A DNA stretch of 35,099 nucleotides, from NCBI GenBank assembly GCA_013284265.1, contig JABTBR010000063.1, forward strand, positions 1 to 35,099, given 5' to 3'. The notes below the pieces were generated by a model. The model was not told the DNA's origin. It searched no databases and worked only from the letters and a program-made list of their open reading frames with translations. Shown piece by piece: positions 14,955 to 23,522 of this stretch. A program made the translations under genes and the position numbers. This stretch comes from Oxalobacteraceae bacterium. Lineage in GTDB: Bacteria; Pseudomonadota; Gammaproteobacteria; Burkholderiales; Burkholderiaceae_D. Every line of letters starts with the position of its first letter. Position 1 is the stretch's first letter.

Positions 14955-16210
14955 GGCCCGTTCCAGTCTGCCAGCGCGCGGTCGACCAGTTCGATCCAGT
15001 GCTGTACCGTGACCTGCGTGCCCGACTGCAAATGCGCCTGGCAGCCGACATTGGCCGACACGATGAGCTTGGCGCCGGTCGCCTCCAGATTGAGCAGCTT
15101 GCGGTCGCGCAGTTGCAGCGCCAGTTCTGGCTGCAGCAGCGAATAGCTGCCGGCCGAGCCGCAGCACAGGTGGCTGTCGGCGCACAGCTGCAGGTCGACA
15201 CCGGCGGCGCGCAGCAAGCCCTCGACCTTGCCGCGGATCTGCTGGCCGTGCTGCAGCGTGCAGGGTGGATGGTAGGCGATGCGCTCCCCTACCCTGCCGC
15301 GCAGGCGCCGCGCCAGCGGCGCTTCAAACTCCCCCATCACCTCGGACAGGTCGCGCGTCAGCGCGCTGATGCGCGCCGCCTTGGCCGCGTAGGCGCTGTC
15401 GTGTGCCAGCAGATGGCCGTATTCCTTGACGGTGACGCCGCAGCCGGAGGCGGTCATGACGATCGCTTCGACGCCGGCACCGCCGCCAGCACCGCCCGCT
15501 TCCACATACGGCCACCACACGTCGATATTGCGGCGCATATCGTCCAGCGCGGCGTCCTGGTCGTTCAAATGGTAGCGCAGCGCGCCGCAGCAGCCCGCGC
15601 GCGGCGCCACCAGCAGCTGCACACCGAGCGCATCGAGCACGCGCGCGGCGGCGGCGTTGATGTTGGGCGCCATCGCCGGCTGGGCGCAACCGGCCAGCAC
15701 CAGCATGCGCCGCGCGTGCGGCGTGGCCGGCCAGCGGCCCGCGCTTTGCAAACGCGGGATCTTGTCCTGCAGCGGTTTCGACAACAGCGGCCGCAACAGC
15801 TGGCCCGCGCGCAGCGCCGGCGTGAAGATCCACGGGCGCGGCAGCGCTTCCTTGAGCACCTTGCGCTTGAGCCGTTCCAGCAGCGGACGTTCGACGCGCT
15901 GCTCGACCACCTTGCGGCCGATGTCGGCCAGCCGCCCATACTGGACGCCGGACGGACAGGTGGTTTCGCAATTGCGGCAAGTCAGGCAGCGGTCCAGATG
16001 GGTCTGGGTGCGCACGGTGACGGGCGCGCCTTCGAGCACCTGCTTGATCAGATAGATGCGTCCGCGCGGGCCATCGAGTTCGTCGCCCAGCAACTGGTAG
16101 GTGGGACAGGTGGCGGTGCAGAAGCCGCAGTGCACGCAGGCGCGCAGGATCGCTTCGGCTTCGTCGCCCTCGGGCGTGTTCTTGATGAAATCGGCGAGAT
16201 TGGTTTGCAT
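14951..16210 (-). CDS. glcF: Glycolate oxidase iron-sulfur subunit
   Basis: Electron-transfer subunit of the membrane-associated glycolate oxidase GlcDEF, which oxidises glycolate to glyoxylate. The 419-residue protein has two 4Fe-4S sites, C25-C28-C31-C35 (CVHCGFCTATCP) and C75-C78-C81-C85 (CLTCRNCETTCP). Two CCG-type cysteine-rich domains follow (AGCCGALRYH and HLCCGSAGSY). The ATG at 16210 gives the family N-terminus MQTNLADF; the longer frame runs into glcE. It follows the glcE stop after one base. The 3' end overlaps the GGDEF-EAL gene by four bases, TTAA supplying a stop to both strands. Confidence 0.95.
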   Translation of the reverse strand: MQTNLADFIKNTPEGDEAEAILRACVHCGFCTATCPTYQLLGDELDGPRGRIYLIKQVLEGAPVTVRTQTHLDRCLTCRNCETTCPSGVQYGRLADIGRKVVEQRVERPLLERLKRKVLKEALPRPWIFTPALRAGQLLRPLLSKPLQDKIPRLQSAGRWPATPHARRMLVLAGCAQPAMAPNINAAAARVLDALGVQLLVAPRAGCCGALRYHLNDQDAALDDMRRNIDVWWPYVEAGGAGGGAGVEAIVMTASGCGVTVKEYGHLLAHDSAYAAKAARISALTRDLSEVMGEFEAPLARRLRGRVGERIAYHPPCTLQHGQQIRGKVEGLLRAAGVDLQLCADSHLCCGSAGSYSLLQPELALQLRDRKLLNLEATGAKLIVSANVGCQAHLQSGTQVTVQHWIELVDRALADWNGP

Positions 16211-16211
16211 A

Positions 16212-17279
16212 TCAGTACATGCGCCCTGGGTTGAAGATGCCGGATGGGTCGAACTGCGCGCGCAGGCGCTGATGGATTTTGTGCAGCGCCGGCGCCAGCG
16301 GATGGAAGGCACCCGCCGCCGATGCCGCTGTACCGCGGAACAGCGTCGCGTGGCCGCCCACGGCGGCGGCGATGCCGCGGATTTTCTGCGCGTCGGCCGC
16401 AGCCGCCTTGAACCAGCGCTGCGCGCCGCCCCACTCGATCAGCTGCTCGCCTTTGAGGATGATCGCGCTGGCCGCCGGCGGCACCGACAGGCGCCACAGA
16501 TCGCCGCCGTCGAAGTAGGCGTGGCTCTGGTCGCGCAGGCTGGTCCAGAAGGAGGCGTCGTCGCGCGCCGCGCCACCGAATGCCGCACCGCCAAGCTTGC
16601 GCTGCGCCGCCGTCACCGCCGCCTCGGCACCGGACAGGCGCACGCTGAGCACGCCGTCATGCCAGCAACTGGCGGAGATCGGCAGCGGCTGGCCGGCCCA
16701 TTCGTTCAGGCGCGCCAGCGCTTCGATCTCGCCCAGCTCAAAGCGCAGGCTCGCTTCGCGCAGCGGCAGCGGCAAGACCTTGATCGACACTTCCGTGATC
16801 AATCCCAGCGTGCCGAGCGAACCGGCCAGCAGCCGGGCGACATCGTAGCCAGCCACGTTTTTCATCACCTGCCCGCCGAAGCGCAGATGCTCGCCGTGTC
16901 CATCGATCAGGCGCGCGCCCAGCATGAAGTCGCGCACCGCGCCTGCGCTGGCGCGGCGCGGCCCGGACAAGGCAGTGGCCACCACGCCGCCAATGGTGGA
17001 ACCGGAACCGAAGCGCGGCGGCTCGAAAGCGAGCATCTGGCCATGCCGCGCCAGCAAGGCTTCGATCTCGGCCAGCGGCGTGCCGCAGCGCGCCGTGATC
17101 ACCAGTTCGGTCGGCTCATAAGCGACGATGCCCGTGTATGCGCGCGTATCGAGTACCGTGGTGCTGGCGGCGCCATTGCCATACCAGTCCTTGCTGCCGC
17201 CGCCACGGATGGTCAATGGCGCACGCGCGGCGCTCGCTGCGCGTATGGTCTCTTGAAACTGTTCGGCGATCGCTTGCAA
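16212..17279 (-). CDS. glcE: Glycolate oxidase FAD-binding subunit
   Basis: Second FAD-linked subunit of glycolate oxidase. From the chosen TTG at 17279 it has 355 residues, the usual GlcE length. It begins (M)QAIAEQFQETIRAA and shows the PCMH-type FAD-binding motifs RGGGSKDWYG and FGSGSTIGGVVATALSGPRR, then VMKNVAGYDVARLLAGSLGTLG. The TTG is preceded by GGAG at a 5-base spacing. No ATG lies in a sensible place, and the open frame extending upstream to 17915 is antisense-free overlap with glcD in another frame, rejected as coding. It lies 11 bases after the glcD stop and one base before glcF, so the three are one operon. Confidence 0.9.
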   Translation of the reverse strand: MQAIAEQFQETIRAASAARAPLTIRGGGSKDWYGNGAASTTVLDTRAYTGIVAYEPTELVITARCGTPLAEIEALLARHGQMLAFEPPRFGSGSTIGGVVATALSGPRRASAGAVRDFMLGARLIDGHGEHLRFGGQVMKNVAGYDVARLLAGSLGTLGLITEVSIKVLPLPLREASLRFELGEIEALARLNEWAGQPLPISASCWHDGVLSVRLSGAEAAVTAAQRKLGGAAFGGAARDDASFWTSLRDQSHAYFDGGDLWRLSVPPAASAIILKGEQLIEWGGAQRWFKAAAADAQKIRGIAAAVGGHATLFRGTAASAAGAFHPLAPALHKIHQRLRAQFDPSGIFNPGRMY

Positions 17280-17290
17280 GGGGGCTCCGT

Positions 17291-18781
17291 TCAAAAACGC
17301 GACAGGTGGGCAAAGTTCAGCTGGCCGCCGCTGACGCGCATCTTGCCGAATTCGGCGCAGCGGTTCAGCGTGGGAATGGCTTTGTCGGGGTTGAGCAGAC
17401 CGGCCGGATCGAAGGCGCGCTTGACCGAGAAAAACGCTTCCAGCTCGGCCGGCGCGAACTGCACGCACATCGAATCGATCTTCTCGATGCCCACGCCATG
17501 TTCGCCGGTGATGGTGCCGCCCACTTCCACGCACAGCGCCAGGATCTCGGCGCCGAAGGCTTCGGCGCGGGCGAATTCGTCGGCGATGTTGGCGTTGAAC
17601 AGGATCAGTGGATGCAGATTGCCGTCGCCCGCATGGAATACATTGGCGCAGCGCAGGCCGTAGCGCGTTTCCATGTCGGCGATCCCGCTCAGCACCTGGG
17701 CCAGGCGCTTGCGCGGAATGGTGCCGTCCATGCAGTAGTAGTCGGGCGAAATCCGCCCCGCCGCCGGGAAGGCGTTCTTGCGGCCCGACCAGAAGCGCAG
17801 GCGCTCGGCCTCGGTCTGCGACACGGCGATCGCGTTGGCGCCCGCCGTTTGCAGCACCGCCGTCATGCGCGCGATTTCCTCTTCCACTTCCTCGATGGTG
17901 CCGTCGGCTTCGCACAGCAGGATCGCGGCCGCGTCGGTGTCGTAGCCGGCATGCACGAAAGGTTCGACCATGCGCGCCGAAGTCTGGTCCATCATCTCCA
18001 GCCCCGCCGGGATGATGCCGGCGGCAATCAGCTCGGCCACCGCATTGCAGCCGGCCGTGACCTCGGCGAAGGAGGCCATGATCACCCGTGCCGACGCGGG
18101 ACGCGGTATCAGTTTGACGGTCACTTCGGTGACGATGCCCAGCATGCCTTCGGAACCGATGAACACCGACAGCAGATCGAGGCCGGCCGCGTCGAGCGCC
18201 TCGCTGCCCAGTTCCACCACCTCTCCCTCGATGGTCACCATGCGCACCCGCAGCACGTTATGCACGGTCAGGCCGTATTTGAGGCAGTGCACGCCGCCGG
18301 AGTTTTCCGCCACGTTGCCGCCGATGGTACAGGCGATCTGCGAGGAGGGATCGGGGGCGTAATACAGGCCGTGCGGCGCGGCCGCCTCCGAGATGGCCAG
18401 ATTGCGCACGCCCGGCTGCACCACCGCCGTGCGCGAACGCGCGTCAACCCGCACGATCTGGTTCAGGCGCGCGGTCGACAGCACCACCCCGTCGGCGATC
18501 GGCATCGCCCCGCCGGACAGGCCGGTGCCGGCGCCGCGCGGCACGATAGGCACCTTCAGTTCGCGGCACAGGTTCAGGATCGCCACCACCTGCGCCTCGG
18601 TGTCGGGCAGGGTCACCACCATCGGCAGCTGGCGGTAGGCGGCCAGGCCGTCGCATTCGTAGGGACGGGTATCCTCCGCCTCGGACAGCACGCAACGCGC
18701 CGGCAGCAGCGCCCGCAGGGCGGTGGCGACTTCCAACCGGCGGGCGGCCAGGGCGGCGGATTCTGGTGCGGCGGTATGCAT
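17291..18781 (-). CDS. glcD: Glycolate oxidase catalytic FAD subunit
   Basis: FAD-linked 2-hydroxyacid dehydrogenase subunit of glycolate oxidase. The 496-residue protein has the PCMH FAD-binding domain (VPRGAGTGLSGGAMP near residue 90 and DPSSQIACTIGGNVAENSGG near 155) and the C-terminal FAD-oxidase cap ending with GEHGVGIEKI and FDPAGLLNPDKAIP. It is first gene of glcD-glcE-glcF on the minus strand. D-lactate dehydrogenases of the same family are similar, but the adjacent GlcE and GlcF subunits favour glycolate oxidase. No GlcC regulator, malate synthase or glcG is present here. A dyad overlaps the predicted promoter. Confidence 0.95.
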   Translation of the reverse strand: MHTAAPESAALAARRLEVATALRALLPARCVLSEAEDTRPYECDGLAAYRQLPMVVTLPDTEAQVVAILNLCRELKVPIVPRGAGTGLSGGAMPIADGVVLSTARLNQIVRVDARSRTAVVQPGVRNLAISEAAAPHGLYYAPDPSSQIACTIGGNVAENSGGVHCLKYGLTVHNVLRVRMVTIEGEVVELGSEALDAAGLDLLSVFIGSEGMLGIVTEVTVKLIPRPASARVIMASFAEVTAGCNAVAELIAAGIIPAGLEMMDQTSARMVEPFVHAGYDTDAAAILLCEADGTIEEVEEEIARMTAVLQTAGANAIAVSQTEAERLRFWSGRKNAFPAAGRISPDYYCMDGTIPRKRLAQVLSGIADMETRYGLRCANVFHAGDGNLHPLILFNANIADEFARAEAFGAEILALCVEVGGTITGEHGVGIEKIDSMCVQFAPAELEAFFSVKRAFDPAGLLNPDKAIPTLNRCAEFGKMRVSGGQLNFAHLSRF

Positions 18782-18817
18782 GGTGACGAGATCCTGCGGG
18801 CGCGTGGACAGGACTCG

Positions 18818-18869
18818 ATTGTAAGCAAAAAAACCGTATCTTGTTCAATACCTGACAAGATTGCACAAT
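18818..18869 (-). promoter_or_regulatory. Predicted glcD promoter with overlapping dyad
   Basis: On the minus strand: -35 TTGAAC (18848-18843), a 19-base spacer containing seven Ts, -10 TACAAT (18823-18818). The long spacer suggests regulated use. A perfect dyad ATCTTGT-N10-ACAAGAT (18838-18861) covers the -35, and a second small palindrome ATTG-CA-CAAT lies at 18860-18869. The regulator is not identifiable. A GntR/FadR-type GlcC-like factor is possible, but the half-site spacing is wider than I would expect for that family. Confidence 0.45.
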
Positions 18870-18971
18870 TAAGTTCGGCGTCAGTCTCAAGGCCACACCC
18901 GGCGTCCCGGAATCGGACCGTACGATGGGATTTTGTCGTATCCTCCTATCTTTGACAGATCAGGACGCATC

Positions 18972-19526
18972 ATGGGCAACCGACTTTCTAAAATCGCCAC
19001 CCGTACCGGAGACAACGGCACCACGGGCCTGGGCGATGGCAGCCGTACCGACAAGGACAGCGTGCGCATCCATTCGATTGGCGAAGTGGATGAACTCAAT
19101 TCCAACATAGGCTTGCTGCTGTGCGAGGACATGCCCGCCGAGCTGCACGAGGAACTGGTCACCATCCAGCACGATCTGTTCGACCTGGGCGGCGAACTGT
19201 GCATACCCGGCTATCAGATGATCACCGACGACCATGTGGTCCGCCTCGACACCCTGCTGGCCAAATACAATGCCGACCTGCCGGCGCTGACCGAATTCAT
19301 TCTGCCGGCCGGCTCGCGCGCCGCCTCGCTGGCGCATGTCTGCCGCACCGTGTGCCGCCGCGCCGAACGCGCCATCGTCACGCTGGGCCGGACCGAAACC
19401 ATCCACGACCATCCGCGCCAGTACGTGAACCGCCTGTCCGACCTGATGTTTGTGCTGTCGCGCACTTTAAACCGCTACGCCGGCGGCAGCGACGTGCTGT
19501 GGCAGCACGAACGCAAACGCGGCTGA
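18972..19526 (+). CDS. PduO-type cob(I)alamin adenosyltransferase
   Basis: Converts corrinoid plus ATP to adenosylcobalamin. The 184-residue single-domain PduO-type protein shows the N-terminal ATP-binding signature TRTGDNGTTGLGDGSRTDKD, then HSIGEVDELNSNIG. The helical core contains CRRAERAIVTL and the C-terminal YVNRLSDLMFVLSRTLNR. AGGA lies six bases before the ATG at 18972; an ATG 39 bases upstream without a site is rejected. It is divergent from glcD. It is convergent with the M48 peptidase gene, eight bases apart. No cobalamin synthesis or B12-dependent enzyme gene is visible nearby. Confidence 0.94.
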   Translation: MGNRLSKIATRTGDNGTTGLGDGSRTDKDSVRIHSIGEVDELNSNIGLLLCEDMPAELHEELVTIQHDLFDLGGELCIPGYQMITDDHVVRLDTLLAKYNADLPALTEFILPAGSRAASLAHVCRTVCRRAERAIVTLGRTETIHDHPRQYVNRLSDLMFVLSRTLNRYAGGSDVLWQHERKRG

Positions 19527-19534
19527 CCGGCCAC

Positions 19535-20281
19535 TCATGGCGTCAGCAGCAGCGCCATGCCCTTGGCCATGCTGAGGCGCGACGCGGCGGCCGGGTGGCT
19601 GCCAGATAGCACGCTGGCCTGCTCATGCTCGGCCAGCTTGCGATAAAAGCTGACCATGGCGCTGGCAGGCCAGCCGGCGCGGTGCGCCAGCACCATGCCC
19701 AGCTGGTCGGCCTCGCTTTCCTGCAAGGACGACAGGCCCGACAGTTTGATCTGCAGCGACAAATCCGTATCCAGCCTTTCCATCAGCACATCGAGCGGTA
19801 CCACCGGCTGACGGTTGAACAGCAAGGCTTCGGATAAGGTTTCGCGCTGGTGCTCGGCCAGCGCATGCGCCACTTCATGCGCCAGCAAAACCGCCAGTTC
19901 GCCATCGTCGAGCGCCAGCGAGCGCACAAATGCGCTGCCGACGAGGATTTTCCCGCCAGCCATGCTGACCGCATCCACGTCCGAATCGCTGCCAAGGTGC
20001 ACTTCCCACGCCCACAAGGCGGCTTCCGGCTTGATGAGCACGGCCTGCCGCACCAGTTTCGCCATGATGGTTTGCAAACGCCCGAGCAAGGCCCGATCCC
20101 GATCCAGCTGCCCGGCGGCGGCCAGATCGACCACCCGGTCGATAAAACGATCCTCCATCCGACCGTCCACCGCCTCTGCGCTGAAACTGAGTTCCTGCCA
20201 GCGTCCGGATTCCGGCACCTGGGCATGGCTTGCCGCGCAGGCAAGCAACAGGCCGATTCCCGCAATCGCCAGCACACCCAT
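19535..20281 (-). CDS. Exported small M48-family zinc metallopeptidase (LoiP-like)
   Basis: A 248-residue protein with a Sec signal peptide (MGVLAIAGIGLLLACAASHA, cleavage likely before QVPE). The LLAC stretch could alternatively serve as a lipobox. The zinc motif HEVAH lies at 135-139 in LLAHEVAHALAEHQ, with the third-ligand motif ESEADQLGM about 55 residues on, the M48 arrangement. Size and layout recall LoiP/YggG, a periplasmic or outer-membrane quality-control protease. GGGGAGG precedes the ATG at 20281; a longer open frame to 20350 lacks a ribosome-binding site. Substrate and trigger are unknown. No chaperone partner is adjacent. Confidence 0.88.
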   Translation of the reverse strand: MGVLAIAGIGLLLACAASHAQVPESGRWQELSFSAEAVDGRMEDRFIDRVVDLAAAGQLDRDRALLGRLQTIMAKLVRQAVLIKPEAALWAWEVHLGSDSDVDAVSMAGGKILVGSAFVRSLALDDGELAVLLAHEVAHALAEHQRETLSEALLFNRQPVVPLDVLMERLDTDLSLQIKLSGLSSLQESEADQLGMVLAHRAGWPASAMVSFYRKLAEHEQASVLSGSHPAAASRLSMAKGMALLLTP

Positions 20282-20468
20282 ATTGCCTCCCCGCGCCAGC
20301 GCGCCACCGGATAAACAAAATAAACTGTTTATATCAATATAGGACGGCAATTACAGCAAGGCAAGGAAATCCCTTAGAACCAAGTCATGCCACATCAAAA
20401 CCAATGCCTCAGTGCAAATCCAGTGAGGAGGTGTGGGTAGTCCGGCCCAAGCCCTTCAGCAAAACCGT

Positions 20469-20499
20469 TCTCGTTTGAGCATCTCGTTTTATCTCGTTT
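20469..20499. repeat. Three direct copies of TCTCGTTT
   Basis: Exact 8-base copies at 20469-20476, 20482-20489 and 20492-20499, spaced 13 and 10 bases start to start. They lie in AT-richer sequence upstream of the possible small frame at 20536. They could be a factor-binding array; function unknown. Confidence 0.5.
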
Positions 20500-20535
20500 C
20501 GTCTTATTTGAACTTGTCGATTTTCCGCCTCCCCC

Positions 20536-20673
20536 ATGGAGTCCATGCAGGCAGCGGCCAAGGCCATGAGCGATGCGCTCCAAACTGCGCTCGTACTGGA
20601 CCACCCCGAACGGCGCACCGACAAACACCGGCGCAAACAGGACATCATGGAAGACCATTGCGCCTTCGATTAA
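20536..20673 (+). CDS. Possible small hypothetical protein (45 residues)
   Basis: An ATG frame of 45 codons with no recognised family. The N-terminal 20 residues are Ala/Met-rich and likely helical (MQAAAKAMSDALQTALVL), followed by a basic stretch (PERRTDKHRRKQ) and an acidic end MEDHCAFD. The amphipathic-helix-plus-basic-patch composition is not random-looking, but no good ribosome-binding site precedes it and an open frame on the other strand covers the same DNA. It could be a relic of a longer gene. Confidence 0.2.
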   Translation: MESMQAAAKAMSDALQTALVLDHPERRTDKHRRKQDIMEDHCAFD

Positions 20674-20686
20674 GCTGCGCACAAGG

Positions 20687-20725
20687 CGAAAAAAAACACG
20701 CCGGACCTGCGCGGTGCGGCGTGTT
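20687..20725 (-). terminator. Intrinsic terminator of the xseB-ispA-dxs operon
   Basis: On the minus strand a 9-base perfect stem AACACGCCG/CGGCGTGTT (20717-20725 with 20695-20703, 13-base loop) runs directly into eight Ts (complement of the A-run 20689-20696). It starts 38 bases past the dxs stop. A second perfect hairpin, GCCGGCC-CAA-GGCCGGC at 20734-20750, lies between it and dxs. Confidence 0.85.
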
Positions 20726-20762
20726 CTTATACTGCCGGCCCAAGGCCGGCGCATCACGGGGC

Positions 20763-22631
20763 TTAGCCGTTGTTGACCACCAGACGCGGTTCGTCGGCGG
20801 CGAAGCGCTTGCGGATCGAGGCGGCGATACCGGCGCCATCGAGTCCCACGCTGGCCAGCAGCTTGGCCGGATCGCCATGGTCGATAAACTGATCCGGCAG
20901 GCCCAGCATCAGCAGCGGCTTGACGATACCTTCGGCAGCCAGGGCTTCGGCCACGGCGGAACCGGCGCCGCCCATGATGGAACCCTCTTCCACCGTCACC
21001 AGATAGTCATGTTCAGCAGCCAGTTGCTTGAGCAGCCCCACGTCCAGCGGCTTGACGAAGCGCATATTGGCCACGGTCGCACCGAGCTGCTCGCCCGCCG
21101 TGACCGACGGCGCCACCATCGAACCGAAAGCCAGGATCGCGATCTTCTCGCCCTGGCGCTTGATCTCGCCCTTGCCGATTTCCAGCACGTCCAGCGAGGC
21201 CTGCACCACCGTGCCGTTGCCCGAACCGCGCGGATAGCGGATCGCCGCCGGTCCCTGGTACTGGTAGCCGGTCGACAGCATCTGGCGGCATTCATTCTCG
21301 TCCGACGCGGCCATGATCACCATGTTCGGAATGCAGCGCAGGTAGGCCATATCGTAGTTGCCGGCATGGGTCGCACCATCGGCGCCGACCAAACCGGCGC
21401 GGTCCAGCGCGAAGGTCACGTCCAGGTTTTGCAGCGCCACGTCGTGAATCAGCTGATCGTAGGCGCGCTGCAGGAAGGTGGAGTAAATCGCCACCACCGG
21501 CTTCATGCCTTCGCAAGCCAGGCCCGCGCCGAAGGTCACCGCATGCTGCTCGGCGATACCCACGTCGAAATAACGCGCCGGGTACAGCTGCTCGAAGCGC
21601 ACCATGCCCGAACCTTCGCGCATGGCTGGCGTGATGCCGACCAGGCGCTTGTCGGCGGCGGCCATGTCGCACAGCCAGTCGCCGAATACTTCGGTATAGG
21701 TCTTCTTGCCGGCGGCCGCGGGCTTGATGCCTTCGGCCGGATTGAATTTCGGCGTGCCATGGTACAGCACCGGCTCGGCCTCGGCCAGCTTGTAGCCCTG
21801 GCCTTTTTTGGTCACCACGTGCAGGAACTGCGGCCCCTTGAGCTGGCGGATGTTCTGCAGCGTCGGGATCAGCGATTCCAGATCATGGCCGTCGATCGGG
21901 CCGATGTAGTTGAAGCCGAATTCCTCGAACATCGTGGCCGGAACCACCATGCCCTTGGCATGCTCTTCCAGGCGCTTGGCCAGTTCCAGCACGGGGCCAG
22001 GCAGCACCGACTTGCCCACGTTCTTGGCGGCGGCATAGAACTGGCCCGACATCAGGCGCGCCAGATAGCGGTTCAACGCGCCCACCGGCGGCGAGATCGA
22101 CATGTCATTGTCGTTCAGGATCACCAGCAGATTGATATCGTCCTGCACGCCGGCGTTGTTCAGCGCCTCGAAGGCCATACCGGCCGTCATGGAGCCGTCG
22201 CCGATGACGGCGATCGCGTGGCGCTGCTCGCCCTTGATCTTGGCCGCCTGCGCCATGCCCAGCGCGGCCGAAATCGAAGTCGACGAGTGCGCCGTGCCGA
22301 AGGTGTCGTATTCGCTCTCGTCGCGCTTGGGGAAGCCGGAGATGCCGTTGAGCTGGCGCAGCGTGTGCATGCGCTCGCGCCGGCCGGTCAGGATCTTGTG
22401 CGAATAGGTCTGGTGGCCCACGTCCCACACGATGCGGTCGTGCGGGGTGTTGAACACATAGTGCAGCGCCACCGTCAGTTCGACCGTGCCCAGGTTGGAC
22501 GACAGATGGCCGCCCGTCTTGGAGACGGAATCGAGCAGGTAGTGGCGCAGTTCGTGCGCCAGCGGCGTCAGTTGGGCGCGCGCCAGCTTGCGCACGTCGG
22601 CCGGTGAATTGATATTTTCGAGCAAGTTCAT
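20763..22631 (-). CDS. dxs: 1-deoxy-D-xylulose-5-phosphate synthase
   Basis: Thiamine-diphosphate enzyme that condenses pyruvate and glyceraldehyde 3-phosphate, the entry step of the MEP isoprenoid pathway. The 622-residue length is normal. Motifs: N-terminal HYVFNTPHDRIVWDVGHQ and YSHKILTGR; TPP motif GDGSMTAGMAFEALN; the transketolase pyrimidine-domain motif DVGIAEQHAVTFGAG with the conserved Glu; and a C-terminal transketolase domain ending near GLPDQFIDHG. Its ATG directly abuts the ispA stop (TAAATG), so the two are translationally linked. A strong terminator follows. Confidence 0.97.
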   Translation of the reverse strand: MNLLENINSPADVRKLARAQLTPLAHELRHYLLDSVSKTGGHLSSNLGTVELTVALHYVFNTPHDRIVWDVGHQTYSHKILTGRRERMHTLRQLNGISGFPKRDESEYDTFGTAHSSTSISAALGMAQAAKIKGEQRHAIAVIGDGSMTAGMAFEALNNAGVQDDINLLVILNDNDMSISPPVGALNRYLARLMSGQFYAAAKNVGKSVLPGPVLELAKRLEEHAKGMVVPATMFEEFGFNYIGPIDGHDLESLIPTLQNIRQLKGPQFLHVVTKKGQGYKLAEAEPVLYHGTPKFNPAEGIKPAAAGKKTYTEVFGDWLCDMAAADKRLVGITPAMREGSGMVRFEQLYPARYFDVGIAEQHAVTFGAGLACEGMKPVVAIYSTFLQRAYDQLIHDVALQNLDVTFALDRAGLVGADGATHAGNYDMAYLRCIPNMVIMAASDENECRQMLSTGYQYQGPAAIRYPRGSGNGTVVQASLDVLEIGKGEIKRQGEKIAILAFGSMVAPSVTAGEQLGATVANMRFVKPLDVGLLKQLAAEHDYLVTVEEGSIMGGAGSAVAEALAAEGIVKPLLMLGLPDQFIDHGDPAKLLASVGLDGAGIAASIRKRFAADEPRLVVNNG

Positions 22632-23522
22632 TTATGCTTTCCGCTGCACGATCAAATCCGCGAGTTCGCGTAGGCGCGCAGCTTTTTCTCCGAACGGCGC
22701 GAGCGCGGCATGCGCGTCGAGCCGTAATTTTTCCGCCAGCGCGCGCGACGGTTCCAGACCCAGAATCGACACATAGGTCGGTTTATTGTCGGCCGCATCC
22801 TTGCCGGCGGTCTTGCCGAGCGTGGCCGAATCGGCCGTCGCGTCGAGCACGTCGTCCACCACCTGGAAGGCCAGGCCGATGGCGCGTGCGTAATCGTTGA
22901 GGGCGTCCAGTTCGGCCGGCTCGAGCTCCTTGCCGGCCAGCGCGCCCAGTACCACCGAGGCGCGCAGCAGCGCACCCGTTTTGAGCTGGTGCATCTGCTC
23001 CAGCTGCTCCAGCGTCAGGCTCAGGCCCACGCTGTCGAGATCGATCGCCTGGCCGCCGCACATGCCGGCCGAACCGGCCGCCTGGGCCAGCAGGCGCAGC
23101 ATCGCCAGCTGGCGCGCCGGCGGCAGCGAGCGCGCCTCGGCCAGCACCAGGAAGGCCTGGGATTGCAGCGCATCGCCCACCAGCAGCGCGGTGGCCTCGT
23201 CATAGGCCACGTGCACGGTTGGCTTGCCGCGGCGTAGCGCATCGTCATCCATGCAGGGCATGTCGTCGTGCACCAGCGAGTAGGCGTGGATCATTTCCAG
23301 CGCCGCCGCCGCGCGGCTCAGGGCCTCGGCATCGGCGCCAAACAGGGCGCCGGCCGCATACACCAGCAGCGGGCGCACGCGCTTGCCGCCGCCGAGCAGC
23401 GCATAGCGCATGGCCTGGTGCAGTTTCAGCGGCAGCAGCTCCGGACCGGGCAGATAGGAGGCCAGGTCCTGCTCGGCGCCGGCCTGCACGGTTTTCATCC
23501 AGTCGTCGAAAGCGGCCGTCAT
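22632..23522 (-). CDS. ispA: Farnesyl diphosphate synthase
   Basis: Head-to-tail prenyltransferase making farnesyl diphosphate from IPP and DMAPP/GPP. The 296-residue protein has the first Asp-rich motif in HAYSLVHDDMPCMDDDALRRG and the second in FQVVDDVLDATAD. GGGKRVRPLLVY near the start and DNKPTYVSILG near the end also fit. The residues just before the first motif (HAYSLVHDD) are those of IspA-type FPP synthases rather than longer-chain enzymes. The ATG at 23522 overlaps the xseB stop by one base; a GTG one codon upstream is also open. Confidence 0.95.
   Translation of the reverse strand: MTAAFDDWMKTVQAGAEQDLASYLPGPELLPLKLHQAMRYALLGGGKRVRPLLVYAAGALFGADAEALSRAAAALEMIHAYSLVHDDMPCMDDDALRRGKPTVHVAYDEATALLVGDALQSQAFLVLAEARSLPPARQLAMLRLLAQAAGSAGMCGGQAIDLDSVGLSLTLEQLEQMHQLKTGALLRASVVLGALAGKELEPAELDALNDYARAIGLAFQVVDDVLDATADSATLGKTAGKDAADNKPTYVSILGLEPSRALAEKLRLDAHAALAPFGEKAARLRELADLIVQRKA

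Larger units (their letters stand above)
20282..20762. other. Gene-poor stretch between the M48 peptidase and dxs
   Basis: About 480 bases with lower G+C than its surroundings near 20330-20520. It holds the 5' region of the M48 gene, three TCTCGTTT repeats, one possible 45-codon frame and the dxs terminator. No recognisable protein family appears on either strand. It may be decayed or regulatory DNA. Confidence 0.6.

Noticed and set aside
13664..16234. An 856-codon plus-strand frame across the EAL domain and opposite glcF
   Set aside because: It spans two genes with clear motifs in other frames and shows only high-GC shadow composition (Arg/Gly/Ala-rich).
17280..17915. N-terminal extension of glcE upstream of the TTG
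   Set aside because: It overlaps glcD out of frame, has no GlcE similarity, and the TTG with GGAG gives the normal family length.
16212..18781. D-lactate dehydrogenase instead of glycolate oxidase
   Set aside because: The GlcE-like second FAD subunit and the GlcF iron-sulfur subunit follow in order with near-zero spacing, which defines the glycolate oxidase arrangement.
20395..20757. Minus-strand frame of 120 codons between the M48 gene and dxs
   Set aside because: It runs through the dxs terminator hairpin, has no ribosome-binding site or family, and looks like chance.
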